In this document: in pieces, positions 9,917 through 20,934 of the stretch
Position numbering within the stretch: position 1 is the first letter of the stretch
How the letters are laid out: every line of letters begins with the position of its first letter
NCBI GenBank assembly: GCA_026315105.1
Contig: CM048750.1
Coordinates: forward strand, 75,692,297 to 75,756,296
Source: Locusta migratoria
Lineage: Eukaryota > Arthropoda > Insecta > Orthoptera > Acrididae
Length of the DNA: 64,000 nucleotides
Direction of reading: 5' to 3'
Notes under the pieces: generated by a model
Told to the model about the DNA's origin: nothing
The model's database searches: none
What the model saw: only the letters and a program-made list of their open reading frames with translations
Made by a program: the position numbers and the translations under genes

Positions 9917-10910
9917 TTACATGAGATGTTCAAATGTGTGTCCATGTTCCTCAATGCATAATGCAATGCGCCGTGGAAAGGATCTGCGGACGAAATGTAA
10001 CATCGCCGGTGTGACGGAGCGACATGCGTCCTCGATGCGCCGTTTTAGATCATCTGGGGATGTGGGCTCAGTGACATAAACACGATCCTTTAGATATCCC
10101 CACAAAAAGAAATCTACTGGTCTTAAACCGGGCGGCCTTGCGGGCCATGAATGAGGACCATTGCGTCCCAACCATCTCCCTGCAAACCTGTTGTTTAGTT
10201 CTTCCACAACAGCACGCGCAGAATGGGCTGGGTGACCATCGTGCTGCATCCACATCTGGACTCTCGTGTGTAGACGCACATGTTCAAGGAGACCACCCAA
10301 ACTATCGGCTATAAAAGCGCGATATAACTCACCTGTCAGTGTACCTGGGAAGTAGTGTGGACCGATAATTTCATCCCCAAGTATTCCACACTACACCGAG
10401 GATTGTCTGCGGCCCAGTAGTGCATGTTATGGCGATTCACTGCACCATAATTTGTGAACGTGGACTCATCAGAGAACATAACAGTTTGTAAAGACTCCAG
10501 CGTGAAATTACGCATGGCCCACTCACAGAATGTCACTCTTGCACGGATATCGTTTCCATGCAGCTCCTGGATCAGTGACAGGCGGTACGGGTGAAACCTG
10601 TGGCCGTGTACTATACGCCACACAGATGTGAGACTGACACCAGCGACTGCAGCAACGGCTCGTGCTGTAGTGCAGCTAAAACAAACACCTCCGTCTCCTC
10701 GCTTCTTGCAGGTCTTCGTCTGTTACTGCGGCGCATTACCAAGCTGCCTGTTTTCCGAAGTCGTTGTTCGGCACGTAAGAACGTAATGGCTGCCGGGACT
10801 TTTCGCTTAGGATATCTCACGACATAAGCCGTGGCTGCTTCAGTGGCATCGTGTCGGCACTCTTCGAGCATCAGCAACATGTCAACGTACTCGTTGTTCG
10901 TGTATTCCAT
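9917..10910 (-). pseudogene. Mariner-type transposase, DD41D-like spacing, frameshifted
   Basis: The relic starts MEYTNNEYVDMLLMLEE, matching the helix-turn-helix module (DUF4817-like) at the N-terminus of some insect mariner-type transposases. The middle block carries the first catalytic Asp in VMFSDESTFTN (Asp near 10470) and HYWAADNPR. The C-terminal block has MQHDGHPAHSA (second Asp near 10240) and RPVDFFLWGYLKD (third Asp near 10114). The last two Asp are separated by 41 residues, a DD41D spacing. The protein lies in three frames (10910-10611, 10623-10336, 10300-9917), so at least two frameshifts separate it, although the catalytic residues survive. It would bind the long TIRs of the enclosing element. 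Confidence 0.85.
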
Positions 10911-11775
10911 CGTGATCCGATGTCAGTAACTGTGGTATATTGAGCCCCGGTTGTTTGTGTGGCTCCAACTGTCGGGTATACGGCCGTGTGCAGCGACAGT
11001 CGGCAGTCTAACAGCGCATCGAGAAAGCTTCTCGCTCCGTGACACCGGCGACGTTACAACTCGGCCGCACTACATTTAGAAGGCGCATTGCATTATGCGC
11101 AGCGTTTGTGGTATCTGCCCCTGAAACTTTGAAGGGTTGTAGCTCCCAGACTAACAGTGATACGAATGTAGTTTAAATTGATTTGGACGCAGCTGGTTTC
11201 AACGTATCCAATGCACGATAGAAAAACTATTGTTCCATTTAAAAAAATTATATCTTTGTGCTGTAACTCTTTGGAAAATGATACAATAATCAATGTTCAT
11301 AGCTCTGCAGAAAGTGTAACATTTCTTGTGTTGACCTACCGCATTAAAATTTCCCGTCACCTATTATTTTATAAGTTACAGAGGCAAACACACTCAGTGA
11401 AACTCCCTGTATATACGGGGGCTGGTACTTAAATAGTAGCAACACTACTGTGGAGACACTATCCAGAGGAATCTACTATTGCCGCTAATAGCAAATGTAC
11501 CTTACATCCGAGCAAATAGACTTGCCCGTCCAACGTCACCAGCGTCCGCACAACCGAAGCGAAGGAAACACAGTCACTTGTGAGCGAGTGGATTAACCTA
11601 ACGGTGTTACTCGTTGTTGTTCTGGTCTTCAGTTTGATGCAGCTCTCCACGCTTTTCTGTCCTGTGTCAGTCTCATCTGAGAATAATTACGACAACCTAC
11701 ATCTTTTCGAATCTGCTTACTGTATTCATCCCTCGGTCCCCCTCTAAGATTTTTACCCCACACACTTCGCTCTAA

Positions 11776-11946
11776 GTCTAAAGCACCTCGCTGCGGACGC
11801 GCGGTTGCTCGCCGTGGAGGTGTGGGTCCTCCCTGGGTCATGGGTGTGTGTGTTTGTGAGTAGGTTATTTTACCTAGGTTTGAGTAGTTTGTAAGTTGCG
11901 GACTGATGATCACGCAATTTGGTCCGATACATTTACAGACATTTGG
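11776..11946 (+). mobile_element. SINE family B, 5'-truncated, inside RTE-like LINE
   Basis: It starts at GTCTAAAGCACCTCGCTGCG, without the first A-box half, and runs to TTACAGACATTTGG. Target duplication ACTTCGCTCTAA at 11764-11775 and ACTTCGCCCTAA at 11947-11958 (one mismatch). Confidence 0.85.
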
Positions 11947-12241
11947 ACTTCGCCCTAATGCTAAGTTGACGATTCCGTGATGTCTCAGAATGTGTCCCAC
12001 CAATCTATCCCTTCTCTTAGTCAGGATATGACAGAAACTCCTTTTCTCTCCAATTCGGTTAAGCACCTCCTCATTAGTTACATGATCTACCCATCTAATT
12101 TTCATTACTCGTCTGAAGAACCACATTTCAAACGCTTGTATCATCTTTTTGTCTGAACCCTTTACCGTCCATTTTTCACTCCCATACAATGCTACACTCC
12201 AGACAAATACTTTCAGAGAGGACTTCCAAACATTTAAATTA

Positions 12242-12640
12242 ATTGATTATAAGAGGTAATCTGTCTTATGCTGACTGCAATTAAGAGATTTATTTTACAC
12301 CAGACGCTTTTCGCTTTTTTTTTATTTTAAAAGCATCTTCTGTGGTCTCTAAATGATACAAAGGTTTGCACAGTTTGCTTTCGATAAATAGATTAAAAAC
12401 AGTTTTTAAAAAACATTTTACACGTTAGACCTAAGTGTTTTTGACTTAATATTCGGTCTACTCACAGTGTTGATTTCTCTTCTTTACATGTAACTACTGT
12501 TTCTCCGTCTTGTTGGCTGGAGTTCGTTTTTTCCTGGCGTGTGTTTGAGGACTGTGTACAGCTCTTTTCGTGTGTTTATGTTAGGTGATCAATAAGCTTG
12601 AAAAGCTGCTGTGGAATATGGCCACACAACCAAACATTGT
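12242..12640 (-). mobile_element. PLE-LTR-like insert with hammerhead-like core
   Basis: Flanked by a 10-bp duplication ATTTAAATTA at 12232-12241 and 12641-12650; removing the insert rejoins the RTE reading frame (..TSSTNLNVWKS..). The minus strand at 12342-12299 reads CAGAAGATGCTTTT, loop, AAAAGCGAAAAGCGTCTG. This is a CTGAWGA, stem, GAAA order with a long U/A-rich stem II. No protein remnant is visible. Confidence 0.6.
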
Positions 12641-13052
12641 ATTTAAATTAGTGCTGGATGTCAAGAAATTTCTCTTCTTTCCACAGCCATTCTGCATTTT
12701 ATATCTTCTTTACTTCGGCCATTAGAAGTTATCTTGCTACCCAAATAACAAAACTCATCTAGTATTTTTATTGTCTCATTACCTAATCTAATTTCTTCAG
12801 CATCGCCTGACTTTCTGACGCTACATGCCATTATCCTTGTTTTGCTCTTGTTGATGTTCATCTTATATCGTCTTTTCAAGACACTGTACATTCCATTCAA
12901 TTGCTCTTCCAGACCCTTTGCGGTCTCTGTCAGAATTACTATATCATCTGCAAACCGGAAAGTTTTCATTTCTTCTCCCTGAAGTTTAATTCCCTCTCCA
13001 AATTCTTTCTTGCATTCCTTCACTGCTTGCTCAATGTACACTATATTTTCAA

Positions 13053-13580
13053 AACAGGAACAACGGAGTTGGATCAAGATTGAATGTGGCAAAGGTCGTA
13101 CAGCACGACAGTGTCATCAGGATCTTCAAGAGGCGTGTGGGGAATTACCGTTGCTGTATAGGACAGTGGCATATTAGGTAAAAGCCTTCAACGAAGGTCG
13201 GCAAACTGTGGCAGTCATGCATCAGGCAGGTCGTCCTAGCGTCTCTTAAGAAGAATTGCATACTGATGCCACGTTAGTGGACAGTGATCAACGACAGACG
13301 ATTCGTGACCTCGCCCACCCATCATTTTGCACGACAGTGCGCGGTCGTATACAGTGCAAGCTGTGGCTGCTCTGTTCGGTCGATGGGACTGGGAAGTACT
13401 GTACCATCCACCGTACTACCCGGACTTATGTTATGTTGATGGTTCTAGAGATTCGTCAGGCAGTAGACCGCTCCTCTCGCACCATCAACATAACACGCGC
13501 TGGCAACGGTTTCTACACGACGTTGGTGACTACTTTGAAAGGCACTCTCACTCGGCTATAGGCGATGTCCCAATACGAAG
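13053..13580 (+). pseudogene. Mariner-like transposase relic, internally deleted
   Basis: N-terminal remains WIKIECGKGRTARQCHQ and YWVKAFNEGRQTV..GRPSVS form the helix-turn-helix and GRP linker. They are followed by DSDQRQTIRDLAH and then, after a large deletion, HDSARSYTVQAVAALFGRWD and LYHPPYYPD. HDSARS carries the second catalytic Asp and HPPYSPD precedes the third, so the block with the first Asp is missing. A TAA at 13248 and frameshifts near 13330 and 13440 also break it. I see no TIRs. Confidence 0.75.
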
Positions 13581-14119
13581 GTTAATTGCTAAATTGCTGT
13601 TAATATTATTTTTATAGCCTTGGGCTATGTCCTGAGAGGCCGTCAGGAGTTAATGGCGGCAGTGTTAAGAGCTCTGTCGACAATTTCAAGTGATCAGTGA
13701 CTGACCTTGAGCAGAAGACGTTTTGCAGTTCTCAATGTATCCGAAGGTTGTAAACTAACCACACATAATGTACTATGTATCCGGAAAAACGATGTTCATC
13801 CAACAGAACTAATATCATGATTTCTTTGTTCACTGCGAATGAAACCTTTTTGAGCAAACTCAAACAGAAATAATTAAGATACAATGTTAAAAACAAACTG
13901 TAATTTGTCACTATCATTGTCTAACCTATCAGAATATATAAAACTGGCTCGTTACTCTAGCTGCTGTATTACGAGCCAAACAGCACTCATGCTTGGAATT
14001 TAATTACAGGTTATTAACAACACAAGCAGACTACAATGAAAAGTAAGAGGGAATAGAAAAAGTAAGCAGCATTACGAAACATACGTAGGACTGTATTAAA
14101 ACTGAAACAAATGAAGTAC
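13581..14119. other. No recognised gene or element
   Basis: AT-rich, with only short frames lacking motifs. Confidence 0.4.
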
Positions 14120-14395
14120 ACGACGGGGTTCCAACCCAGGAAATTAGCACAGGAAGCTATCACTTCAAATGTTAAATGTATGTGTTATGGGACTTAACTG
14201 CGGGGTCATCAGTCCCTAAACTTACAAACTACTTATGAACTAACTAATACTAAGGACGGCACAAATAGCCATGCCCGAGGGGGATTCGAACTCCCGACCG
14301 TAGTGGCCGTGCGGACCGTGACTGGAGCGCCTCAGTCCCCTCGGCCACCGCGGTCGGCAAGCTATCACTTCACCACTACACTACGTAGCCACGGT
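14120..14395 (-). repeat. tRNA-like SINE head split by a family A SINE
   Basis: Reading the minus strand across the insertion gives GTGTAGTGGTGAAGTGATAG (A-box-like), then CTGGGTTGGAACCCCG (B-box-like). This is a tRNA-derived head of a further family. The family A SINE at 14168-14358 sits between them. Confidence 0.5.
14168..14358 (-). mobile_element. SINE family A, full length, nested
   Basis: Complete minus-strand copy with a 14-bp duplication AAGCTATCACTTCA at 14154-14167 and 14359-14372. It interrupts an older tRNA-like repeat. Confidence 0.9.
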
Positions 14396-14646
14396 CTTTT
14401 CCAGTACTTAGTGACAGTAGACGCGTAATAACAACTCTGAATTGTAGCTTTGAGAGTTTGACTTAACGTAAATCATACGACGCTTCTCTACATTTAAGTT
14501 GATATCTCTGATACAATACTTGTATATGTGATGTTAAATCACTGTTCGAACGCAAAGATTCAGTAACTTACGCTTATTGCTGTGAGTACGTATTTCGATA
14601 ACACTACTGTCCGTGTCTTGTTTATTATATAGTTATCATTAATTAA

Positions 14647-15219
14647 AAGATTCAGAATCACTGATTACAGTTTATTATTATCGCTACGGCCGTTTCAGTA
14701 TTTTGCCATTATTAAGGGCGTCAAAACACCGTATTGACGTTCGTTACTAACATCTAGCATCACTGTTGTAATAAATGCTGTTAATTATTCACGTATTTCG
14801 CAGTTGTATACGTTTTTTGCTGCTAGGTTTTCTGCAGCTTGTTCCGTTGTGGTGTTAAATTATAGAAAACTTTTTATGTTTTGTGTAATTATCAACAGTC
14901 TAGCAAAGATGTTTTATATATTTATTTTAAACATAAAGATGTTTTTATATAGCTATTTATGATGTGTATAAAACATCTTTGGCAGAACTGTAGATAATTA
15001 CTTAAAATATAAAACGTTTTCTGTAATTTAACATAATGGAACCTGGTAGCAAATAACGTAGACAACTGCGAAATACGTAATTAATTCACAACAGTTATTA
15101 CAACAGTGACATCAGATGTTAGTAACGAACGTCAAACGTCGTAGACGCCCTTGATAATGGTAAAATGCTGAAACGGTCGTAGCGATAAATAAACTGTAAG
15201 CAGTGATTATGAATCTCTT
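14647..15219. repeat. Fold-back repeat, about 270-bp arms, hammerhead-like core
   Basis: Arms 14647-14920 and 14967-15219 are inverted copies (for example GTTAGTAACGAACGTCAA and its complement) around a loop of about 45 bases. Each arm carries CTTGATAATGG..GCTGAAACGGTCGTAGCG (plus strand 15150-15185; minus strand about 14715-14682), then GATAAATAAACTG. No protein sequence is present. The shape fits an inverted Penelope-type LTR pair, but the core has CTTGATAA instead of CTGATGA and a weak stem II. Confidence 0.6.
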
Positions 15220-16399
15220 ACTACAATGTCCGTCAACGAAATTTCCCACACTGCAGGCTCAACAATCAGGAACGTTATCATTAAGTGATGAAATGCGAAA
15301 TAAAAAAGGCAGAGTATGAATCGACGACAAAACAAGAAAGAGAGCTACATATGGATATTGATTTGAATTGCCAGTTGTTGTGGCAGTTTAGCAACAGGTG
15401 AAAGGTTCGGGTGTGACTTGGAGCATAGCTCCACCGAGTGAAGCGTCAACTAGGCAGTAATTTTAATCAGGCTCGCTCCCCCTTACGGAAGCGCGCAGGA
15501 GTGTGAGGCTGCTCGTGACTTACACTGCGGAAGTGCAGTGCGCGTGCTCGCTGTTGTCAAGTAGAAGGGACAGCGCGAAAGTGACCGGATGCCTGCTGAC
15601 GAAGCTAGGCTCAGTGTAAAGTGAAAGTTAAAAATTGCAGTGCCGTATGTGAGAAAAGTCCGGTGCTTTAGTCTATATTTATTCGGTTTATTCCATATAT
15701 GTGCTTCAGCGAATGACAACACGGCGCAGAGCAAAGGAACTTCCTTGCCACAACGACCAGAAAGTTTGTGTTTTATTTTAGTCGTAACAACTTGCGTTCA
15801 CGGGCAAATAGCTACAAGTGTAGCTTTTCATTTTTTTAACTTTTTCGAAGACTGCAGTAAATTTATTTAAATAATTAAGCTCCACTACGAGTCTACGATT
15901 CATTCCTGTGTCATCTTTACGTGCAGTGAGGTACTAGACCCATTAACAATACTAGGACTTAGTATATTAACATAATACGAGTAATACATTCTTTGATCAG
16001 AAATTTAGTATTCTGATAATTTAATAACTGTATTTAAAACAGTTTTACACCGACAGGTAGGAGCATACACACATGAAAAGAGTGTTGCATTACACTAGCA
16101 TAGGAGTGCAGACACTTTACATACAAATGGAATAGAGAAATAAAAAGACAATTTTTCAGTTCTCTTTATTGCGCATGAAAATAGAAATTGTCAAATTGTA
16201 CGAAAATAACTTAAACATCCTGAATTTTTGTTCAAAATTGGAGCATACTACTCATTAAAATAAAAAAATGAATTGTTCAAATCGCGCAATACACTGGTTC
16301 GACAGATACCTCAAAAACAGAAGCGAATTAATAGAAATTGAAAAGTTGTACGGTAATAACCTAGATATTCCAAATTTGTATTCCAATTTGCAGCCTTAA
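15220..16399. other. No recognised gene or element
   Basis: Short frames (83 and 76 codons) near 15480-15870 show no family motif. The region is moderately GC-rich at 15470-15600. Confidence 0.35.
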
Positions 16400-16860
16400 T
16401 ACCCGATAACATGTCCTGTTGCGCTGATGCGCGCTGTATTCCTCAGCCCTTTTCCTTGTATCCCAGCATGTTCGATAGGGTTCATATCTGGATAACATTC
16501 TGGTCTTGCCATGTCGTTTCGATGAAGAAACGGATTCACAAGCCGTGCACGATGAGCGCGAGAATTTCATCCACTAAGACGAATCCCTCGCCGAAATGCT
16601 GCATATATGGTTGTACTATACGACGGAGGATATCATCAATGGAAGTTAGTTTGATTGCCTTCTGCGACCACCTGTGGCGTACATGGCCATGCCAACCCAC
16701 ACATCTGGAAACCATCACCTTCCTGTATTCTCTGGACAGTGTGTTAAAGACGTTAGGCTGACCAGGCTACCTCCATAAACGACGACTGTGTGGTTAAATA
16801 CAGATGCGAGTCTCATCTGTCATTAGCGCCTGATGTCAATTCTGACCACTCCATTCACCA
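16400..16860 (-). pseudogene. Tc1-like transposase C-terminal relic
   Basis: The minus strand encodes MVSRCVGWHGHVRHRW, then RRIVQPYMQHFGEGFVLVDE (matching VVPYLQ..G..FQQDNA). In shifted frames come HRARLVNRFL and CYPDMNPIEHA (matching PDMNPIEHVWD, with the final acidic residue region). The order fits Tc1-like elements. Stops and frame changes make it inactive. TIRs are not visible. Confidence 0.65.
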
Positions 16861-18073
16861 TGCTGTTAGCCCTATCCGTAACGCGCAGCAAGATGTCTAG
16901 GTGTCAACGCTTCACTATTCCAGACATTTGACCTGCTTAAGATAATTTCTTTTTGTCAGTTATTTCAGCCATTTTCTAATATTTCAATTTATATTTCTTA
17001 GGATAATGGCGTAATTTATCATATTGTCTCATATTTTATCAATCTCAGGAATTTACACTACAACTTGAATTGTAACAACTTCCCTCAGGTTAGTTTTATA
17101 CCAAAGCACTAGTGTCCCTTGAAAGTTATGTATCTACCGTCTTAAGATCTTTGAAACTTGTATAGTTTACCTTATGATGGCGTAATATCCGAAAACCGGT
17201 TTGTAAAACCAATAAATTTCCAGAATATCTCAATCTGGTGGGTTTCATTCATGATGTATAAAATATTCTGTGACTATTACTCTCAATTGTTTCCTTTAGA
17301 ATCCCAGTAACGAGAAACGAAAGCAATCACTAATGTTCGTATCCATTTGAAAACCAATGATGAAGTATCACGGTTCAGTTTTTCGGGTTATAATTTTTGG
17401 GTAGCGGTGATTTTCCACATATTTGTCTTCAATAAGGAGAATTGTTTGAGCATTGCATGTTCCTACGACGTGGCATATAATCTTACAAACACCGAGCTTT
17501 CTTAGCCCCATGTTATCTGTAATAGAACCCATTCGGCGTAGATGCAGCCTGTAGGTGTTCCCTTTTTTTGTTGTAAGTGTATGTAGAACCGTAGTGGAGC
17601 TGGCACAGTGGGTAACAGCTGGTCACATTCGTATACCGGTGAGGAGTTTATGTTATCGGTAAATGATAAGCCAAAGACAAGTTAACTGTTGCTCTCTTCC
17701 ACTACATAATTCTTTTCATACTTCATATGTCTTGTTCAAATTTTATTCGCATCCCTCACAGTACTCTAATTGAGACAGACGGCTCACACGAAAGCACACT
17801 TTTACTCAGAGTATTTGTCCCTAAAGTTGTTGTACGCTTAACAAACAACTAAGGCTACGCGATCTTTTCCAGTTTATATGAATGTATACATTATACCGGG
17901 ATTTCGTTATTATCTTTGACGGGTTCCTCGTTCCTATTTAATAGAATAGTTTTAAAATATTAGTTCATTTGGAATACTGGAGCACTGATTTAACTATCCG
18001 ATTTGAACAGTAACAAGCGTTCAACGTAGAATAATTTTATATGAAAATAATTTATTTTTAATTTTAATAAAAT
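16861..18073. other. Mostly unassigned
   Basis: Apart from the LTR-like end at 17165-17250, there is one weak A-box-like run, GAGCTGGCACAGTGGGTAAC (about 17597). No coding sequence is recognised. Confidence 0.35.
17165..17250 (+). repeat. Single LTR-like end with hammerhead-like core
   Basis: CTTATGATGGCGTAATATCC then GAAAACCGGTTTGTAAAACC followed by AATAAA. This is the same CTxATGATGG..CCGAAA..CCGG layout as in the fold-back repeats, but no inverted partner is nearby. Confidence 0.4.
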
Positions 18074-18250
18074 CAAATGTTTGTAAACCTATTGTACTAA
18101 ACTGCTCTGATCCCTATACTTAAAAACTACTTAAACTAACCTAAGGACAAGACACACAGCCATATCCCAGGGAGAACTCGAAACTCCGACGGCGAGCAAC
18201 GGCGTGCTCTGCAGCAAGGCGCCTTAGAACGCTCGTCCACTCCACTGCGA
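18074..18250 (-). mobile_element. SINE family B, diverged
   Basis: Inverted family B: ACTCGAAACTCCGACGGCGA holds the decayed B box, and the body is recognisable (ACAGCCATATCCCAGG). An older copy without a clear target duplication. Confidence 0.75.
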
Positions 18251-18404
18251 CAATTAGAATAAAAGCGATATTAATATTCAAAGGAATTCGCTTTTACAAT
18301 GTGTTTTTTTACGTTTGTAGTTAGGTGTGCAAATATTTCAGCGCTATTTTGATGACTTTTGTCAGGCGTTACAGTAGCTTTAAGGTGTTAAATCAACTCA
18401 AAAT

Positions 18405-18579
18405 TCAAATGTTTCTCATTGACCAAACTACTCCGGTCATCTGTCCCTAGACTTACAAACTACTTAAACTAAGGGCAACACACACACGGATGCTCGAGAG
18501 AGGATTCGAAAATCCGACGCGTGCGGTTGCGCGATCGGTAAACTGACGCTACAGACCGCTCTTACATTCCTGTGCGGCT
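18405..18579 (-). mobile_element. SINE family C-like, diverged
   Basis: Inverted body with GACTTACAAACTACTTAAAC and a B-box-like GATTCGAAAATCC. The head is strongly altered. Confidence 0.65.
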
Positions 18580-19164
18580 TAATTCAGCTGACAATATTTA
18601 CGAACATATGTGGTACTGAATTGAGCCCTCTATTTAATAACACTTAGCAAGTTACTTTAGTGTTACAGTAATAGCAGCACGTTTTATCGTACTAGGAATT
18701 AATGAGAGGAAAGACTGAAACCTAATTCCAGTTATCGCAAGCAATATTTGCATCAGCAGTCACGATACAAAGTTACCAACCAGATTTGTACATTAAACTG
18801 TAAATGACACACGCCATTGCTGGAAACAACAGATTTACCAAGGAAAAGTGGTCCAATTATACTGGTGACCGTTTTGTTTCAAAAGTATCGTAGTTTCAAG
18901 CAAGTAAATTATTCAGTCGCGTTAATATCAGTACCAATTTTAATACTTTCATTCTTTAATAATTCAATACCAAAAATATTTAATTCCAATCGTCTTTGCC
19001 CTTCTCGGCAGTGAATTATACTGCGTAGCTATAGTTTCCTTTCATAAGCAAGTTTAAATGAAATACTGTTGGCCTTATGGGTACGCAATATTATATGAAT
19101 GTTTTCCACAGCAGGCCCTGCAGGGTTTAGTTCTGACTTGCCGTTAGGCGTCTATACTGAAACA
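18580..19164. other. No recognised gene or element
   Basis: AT-rich. A 65-codon frame at 18817 has no motif. Confidence 0.4.
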
Positions 19165-19314
19165 AGCGTCAGCGACCTCCTGCGTCGGAGGTTCGAATCC
19201 TCCCTCGAGCATGGATGTTTGTGTTGTTTCTAGCATAACTTAGTTCATAAGTAGTTTGTAAGTTTAGAGACTGATGACCCCGCAGTTAAGTCCCTTAAGC
19301 ATCACAAACATTTG
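19165..19314 (+). mobile_element. SINE family D-like, 5'-truncated
   Basis: Begins just before GTCGGAGGTTCGAATCCTCC and continues through GTAGTTTGTAAGTTTAGAGA to ATCACAAACATTTGACC. Confidence 0.75.
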
Positions 19315-19429
19315 ACCAAGTATCAGCGAGAGTTACGTTGTAGATAGTTGACAGATATATATAGAGCAATAATGCTAAATCATTTGCATGTATCGCTGCT
19401 CGAGAGCTCCTCTATCTGCAGCGGAATTA

Positions 19430-20070
19430 AGGAACACGATTCAGAAGGTGAAAATAACTGGCGATTTGGGAATTGCTCCATAGAGAGACTCGCGACCAAT
19501 TAAGCCACAAACTGCTGAAGATTTGTGTAGTCATTGCAGAGAATGCTAGATACAATGCGATCGTCCGTCAGTGTATTAACTGTGCCACGACAATTGGAAG
19601 TTCTATTGCCCAGCGTACGAAAATTAATATTTCTCGCCAGCTTTTTCCAGTTGATACTGCACCCCTTCTAATAAACGTTTCTCTTACGTTTCTTGCAAGA
19701 CTTGATGGCAAGTGGCATTGCAATATTTTGTGGAATGATAAAGCACACTTTAAACTCACTGGGTCAGCGATCACTCAAAACGATTAACTTTGGTAATCAC
19801 CACTGTCGACGAATATTCATGAAGTTCCCTGCCTTAGAGAAATTGATAGTGAAAATAGCAAAATTGATAAACTGTCCGTTTTACTTGGAAAAAAGGAACG
19901 CAGCGTGGATGGCACACGCTACTGTGGTCTGTATCACCAACTTGCAGGTATGCGCTTTGGACTCACCTTATTTTATGCACAGTGGAGACTCGGCTCACAC
20001 TCTCTGTGATGTGACTCGGTTTCTCCATGACACATGTGGAGAAACCGAATAATTTGCCCCTGTTCCAAAC
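19430..20070 (+). pseudogene. Tc1/mariner-superfamily transposase relic
   Basis: A 104-codon frame contains RTKINISRQLFPVDTAPLLI and WNDKAHFKLTGSAITQND, corresponding to WTDEAHFTLTGSVNTQN around the first catalytic Asp. Further on, shifted frames give NIHEVP, GTRYCGLYHQL and SGDSAHTLCDVTRFLHDT, which correspond to FMHDGASAHTSRDVTRFL at the second catalytic Asp. The third acidic residue is not found. It belongs to the IS630/Tc1/mariner superfamily. It is broken by frameshifts, with no TIRs seen. Confidence 0.65.
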
Positions 20071-20514
20071 TGCGTGGCCGTTAATATCAACATATTCGAA
20101 CCCGTGTGGCTTTCGGCTTTGCAGGTTTTCCAGAAGGTCAGGTTTTATCGGCGGGACACCAGCGTCTATATTTGGTGACGGACTTTAGTTTGTTTCTCCA
20201 GTGCGTCACAGACAACTTCAAGTGATCAGAATTTTAGATTTCGCTGACATTTCCAAGAGATGGATACTTGACCTGTGAGAAATTCTAGTATGGCTAACTC
20301 CCTGTGGACGTGCGCTATAGTTAACGGAGAGAAAGCATCTGTGAAAATTTGCACTTTTTGAGGCAGTAATTCATTTTTATAAATGTTAACATTTGCTCTA
20401 CTTCTCTGACCACTAATGGAATGCCCCAAAACTTTACTTCTGGACTGGTGTTCTTCTCAGAATCGGTAATCTACAAAGTGAACAAAAAGAGGTGGAAAAG
20501 AAAGTTTATGTGAT
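20071..20514. other. No recognised gene or element
   Basis: A 67-codon minus-strand frame shows no motif. Confidence 0.4.
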
Positions 20515-20830
20515 AGAAGACACGATACTGCAAGAAGAATTTTACACAGTATGTAAGAGCTAAGTTGGAACAAGGCTCGTGGGCCTTGATAGGGTGAACC
20601 ATCCACGTCATAACCATTCTACCAAATGAGCAAGACGTATGAGACAGGTGAAATACCTTCAGACTTCATGAAGAAATTGCAGTTTCAAAGAAACCAGTTG
20701 CGGACAGGTGTGATAATTGCAGAACTATCAGTTTAATAAGTTGATGTTGCACAATTCTAGGAAGAGGAATTACGAGGAAGACAAATACTGAATAAACCAT
20801 TTAAAGGAATACAACTTACAGATGGGAGGA
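20515..20830 (+). pseudogene. RTE-like reverse-transcriptase fragment
   Basis: In shifting frames: MYETGEIPSDFMKK, KKPVADRCDNCRTISLIS and RGITRKTNTE, then LKEYNLQMGG. These correspond to the fingers region of RTE-like reverse transcriptases (ETGEIPSDF..IPKK..DNYRTISLI). No catalytic palm motif remains. It ends about 100 bases before the Tc1-like element. Confidence 0.65.
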
Positions 20831-20934
20831 GTAATGTTTGTTATTTATGTATAAGTTTTCTTTTCACGTTACAATGTTGCACATTGTGCATCTGCATCGG
20901 TGATACTGGAACCGTACTGAAGGCTGTTCAACTA

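Larger units (their letters stand above)
9155..11409 (-). mobile_element. Mariner-type DNA transposon with about 300-bp terminal inverted repeats
   Basis: The ends read CAGGTTGTTTCACTGTGT and, inverted, CAGGGAGTTTCACTGAGT, each flanked by TA (9153-9154 and 11410-11411). The inverted repeat continues for about 300 bp: AAAATAATAGGTGACGGG appears at both ends, as does CTTTGAAGGGTTGTAGCT. The left repeat is interrupted by a palindromic tRNA-like insert with a microsatellite (about 9264-9662). A minus-strand transposase relic fills the interior. TA target site, superfamily and long TIRs can be read directly; exact family placement is inference. Confidence 0.85.
11608..13052 (-). pseudogene. RTE-like LINE (EN-RT type), 3' part, interrupted
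   Basis: On the minus strand: YIEQAVKECKKEFGEG, FRFADDIVILTETAKGLEEQ with the FADD catalytic motif (about 12955), INKSKTRIMA, FCYLGSKITSNGRSKEDIKC, then after an interruption VALYGSEKWTV, WVDHVTNEEVLNRIGEKR and LTKRRDRLVGHILRHHG. This is the thumb and C-terminal region of RTE-like elements of the craniofacial-protein-2-like type. Two insertions split it: a SINE at 11776-11946 and a 399-bp PLE-like insert at 12242-12640, both with target duplications. The upstream part is lost at about 13052, where a mariner relic abuts. Not functional. Confidence 0.88.

Noticed and set aside
17580..17670. S2-type SINE at the A-box-like run
   Set aside because: Only one weak A-box match, with no B box or body.
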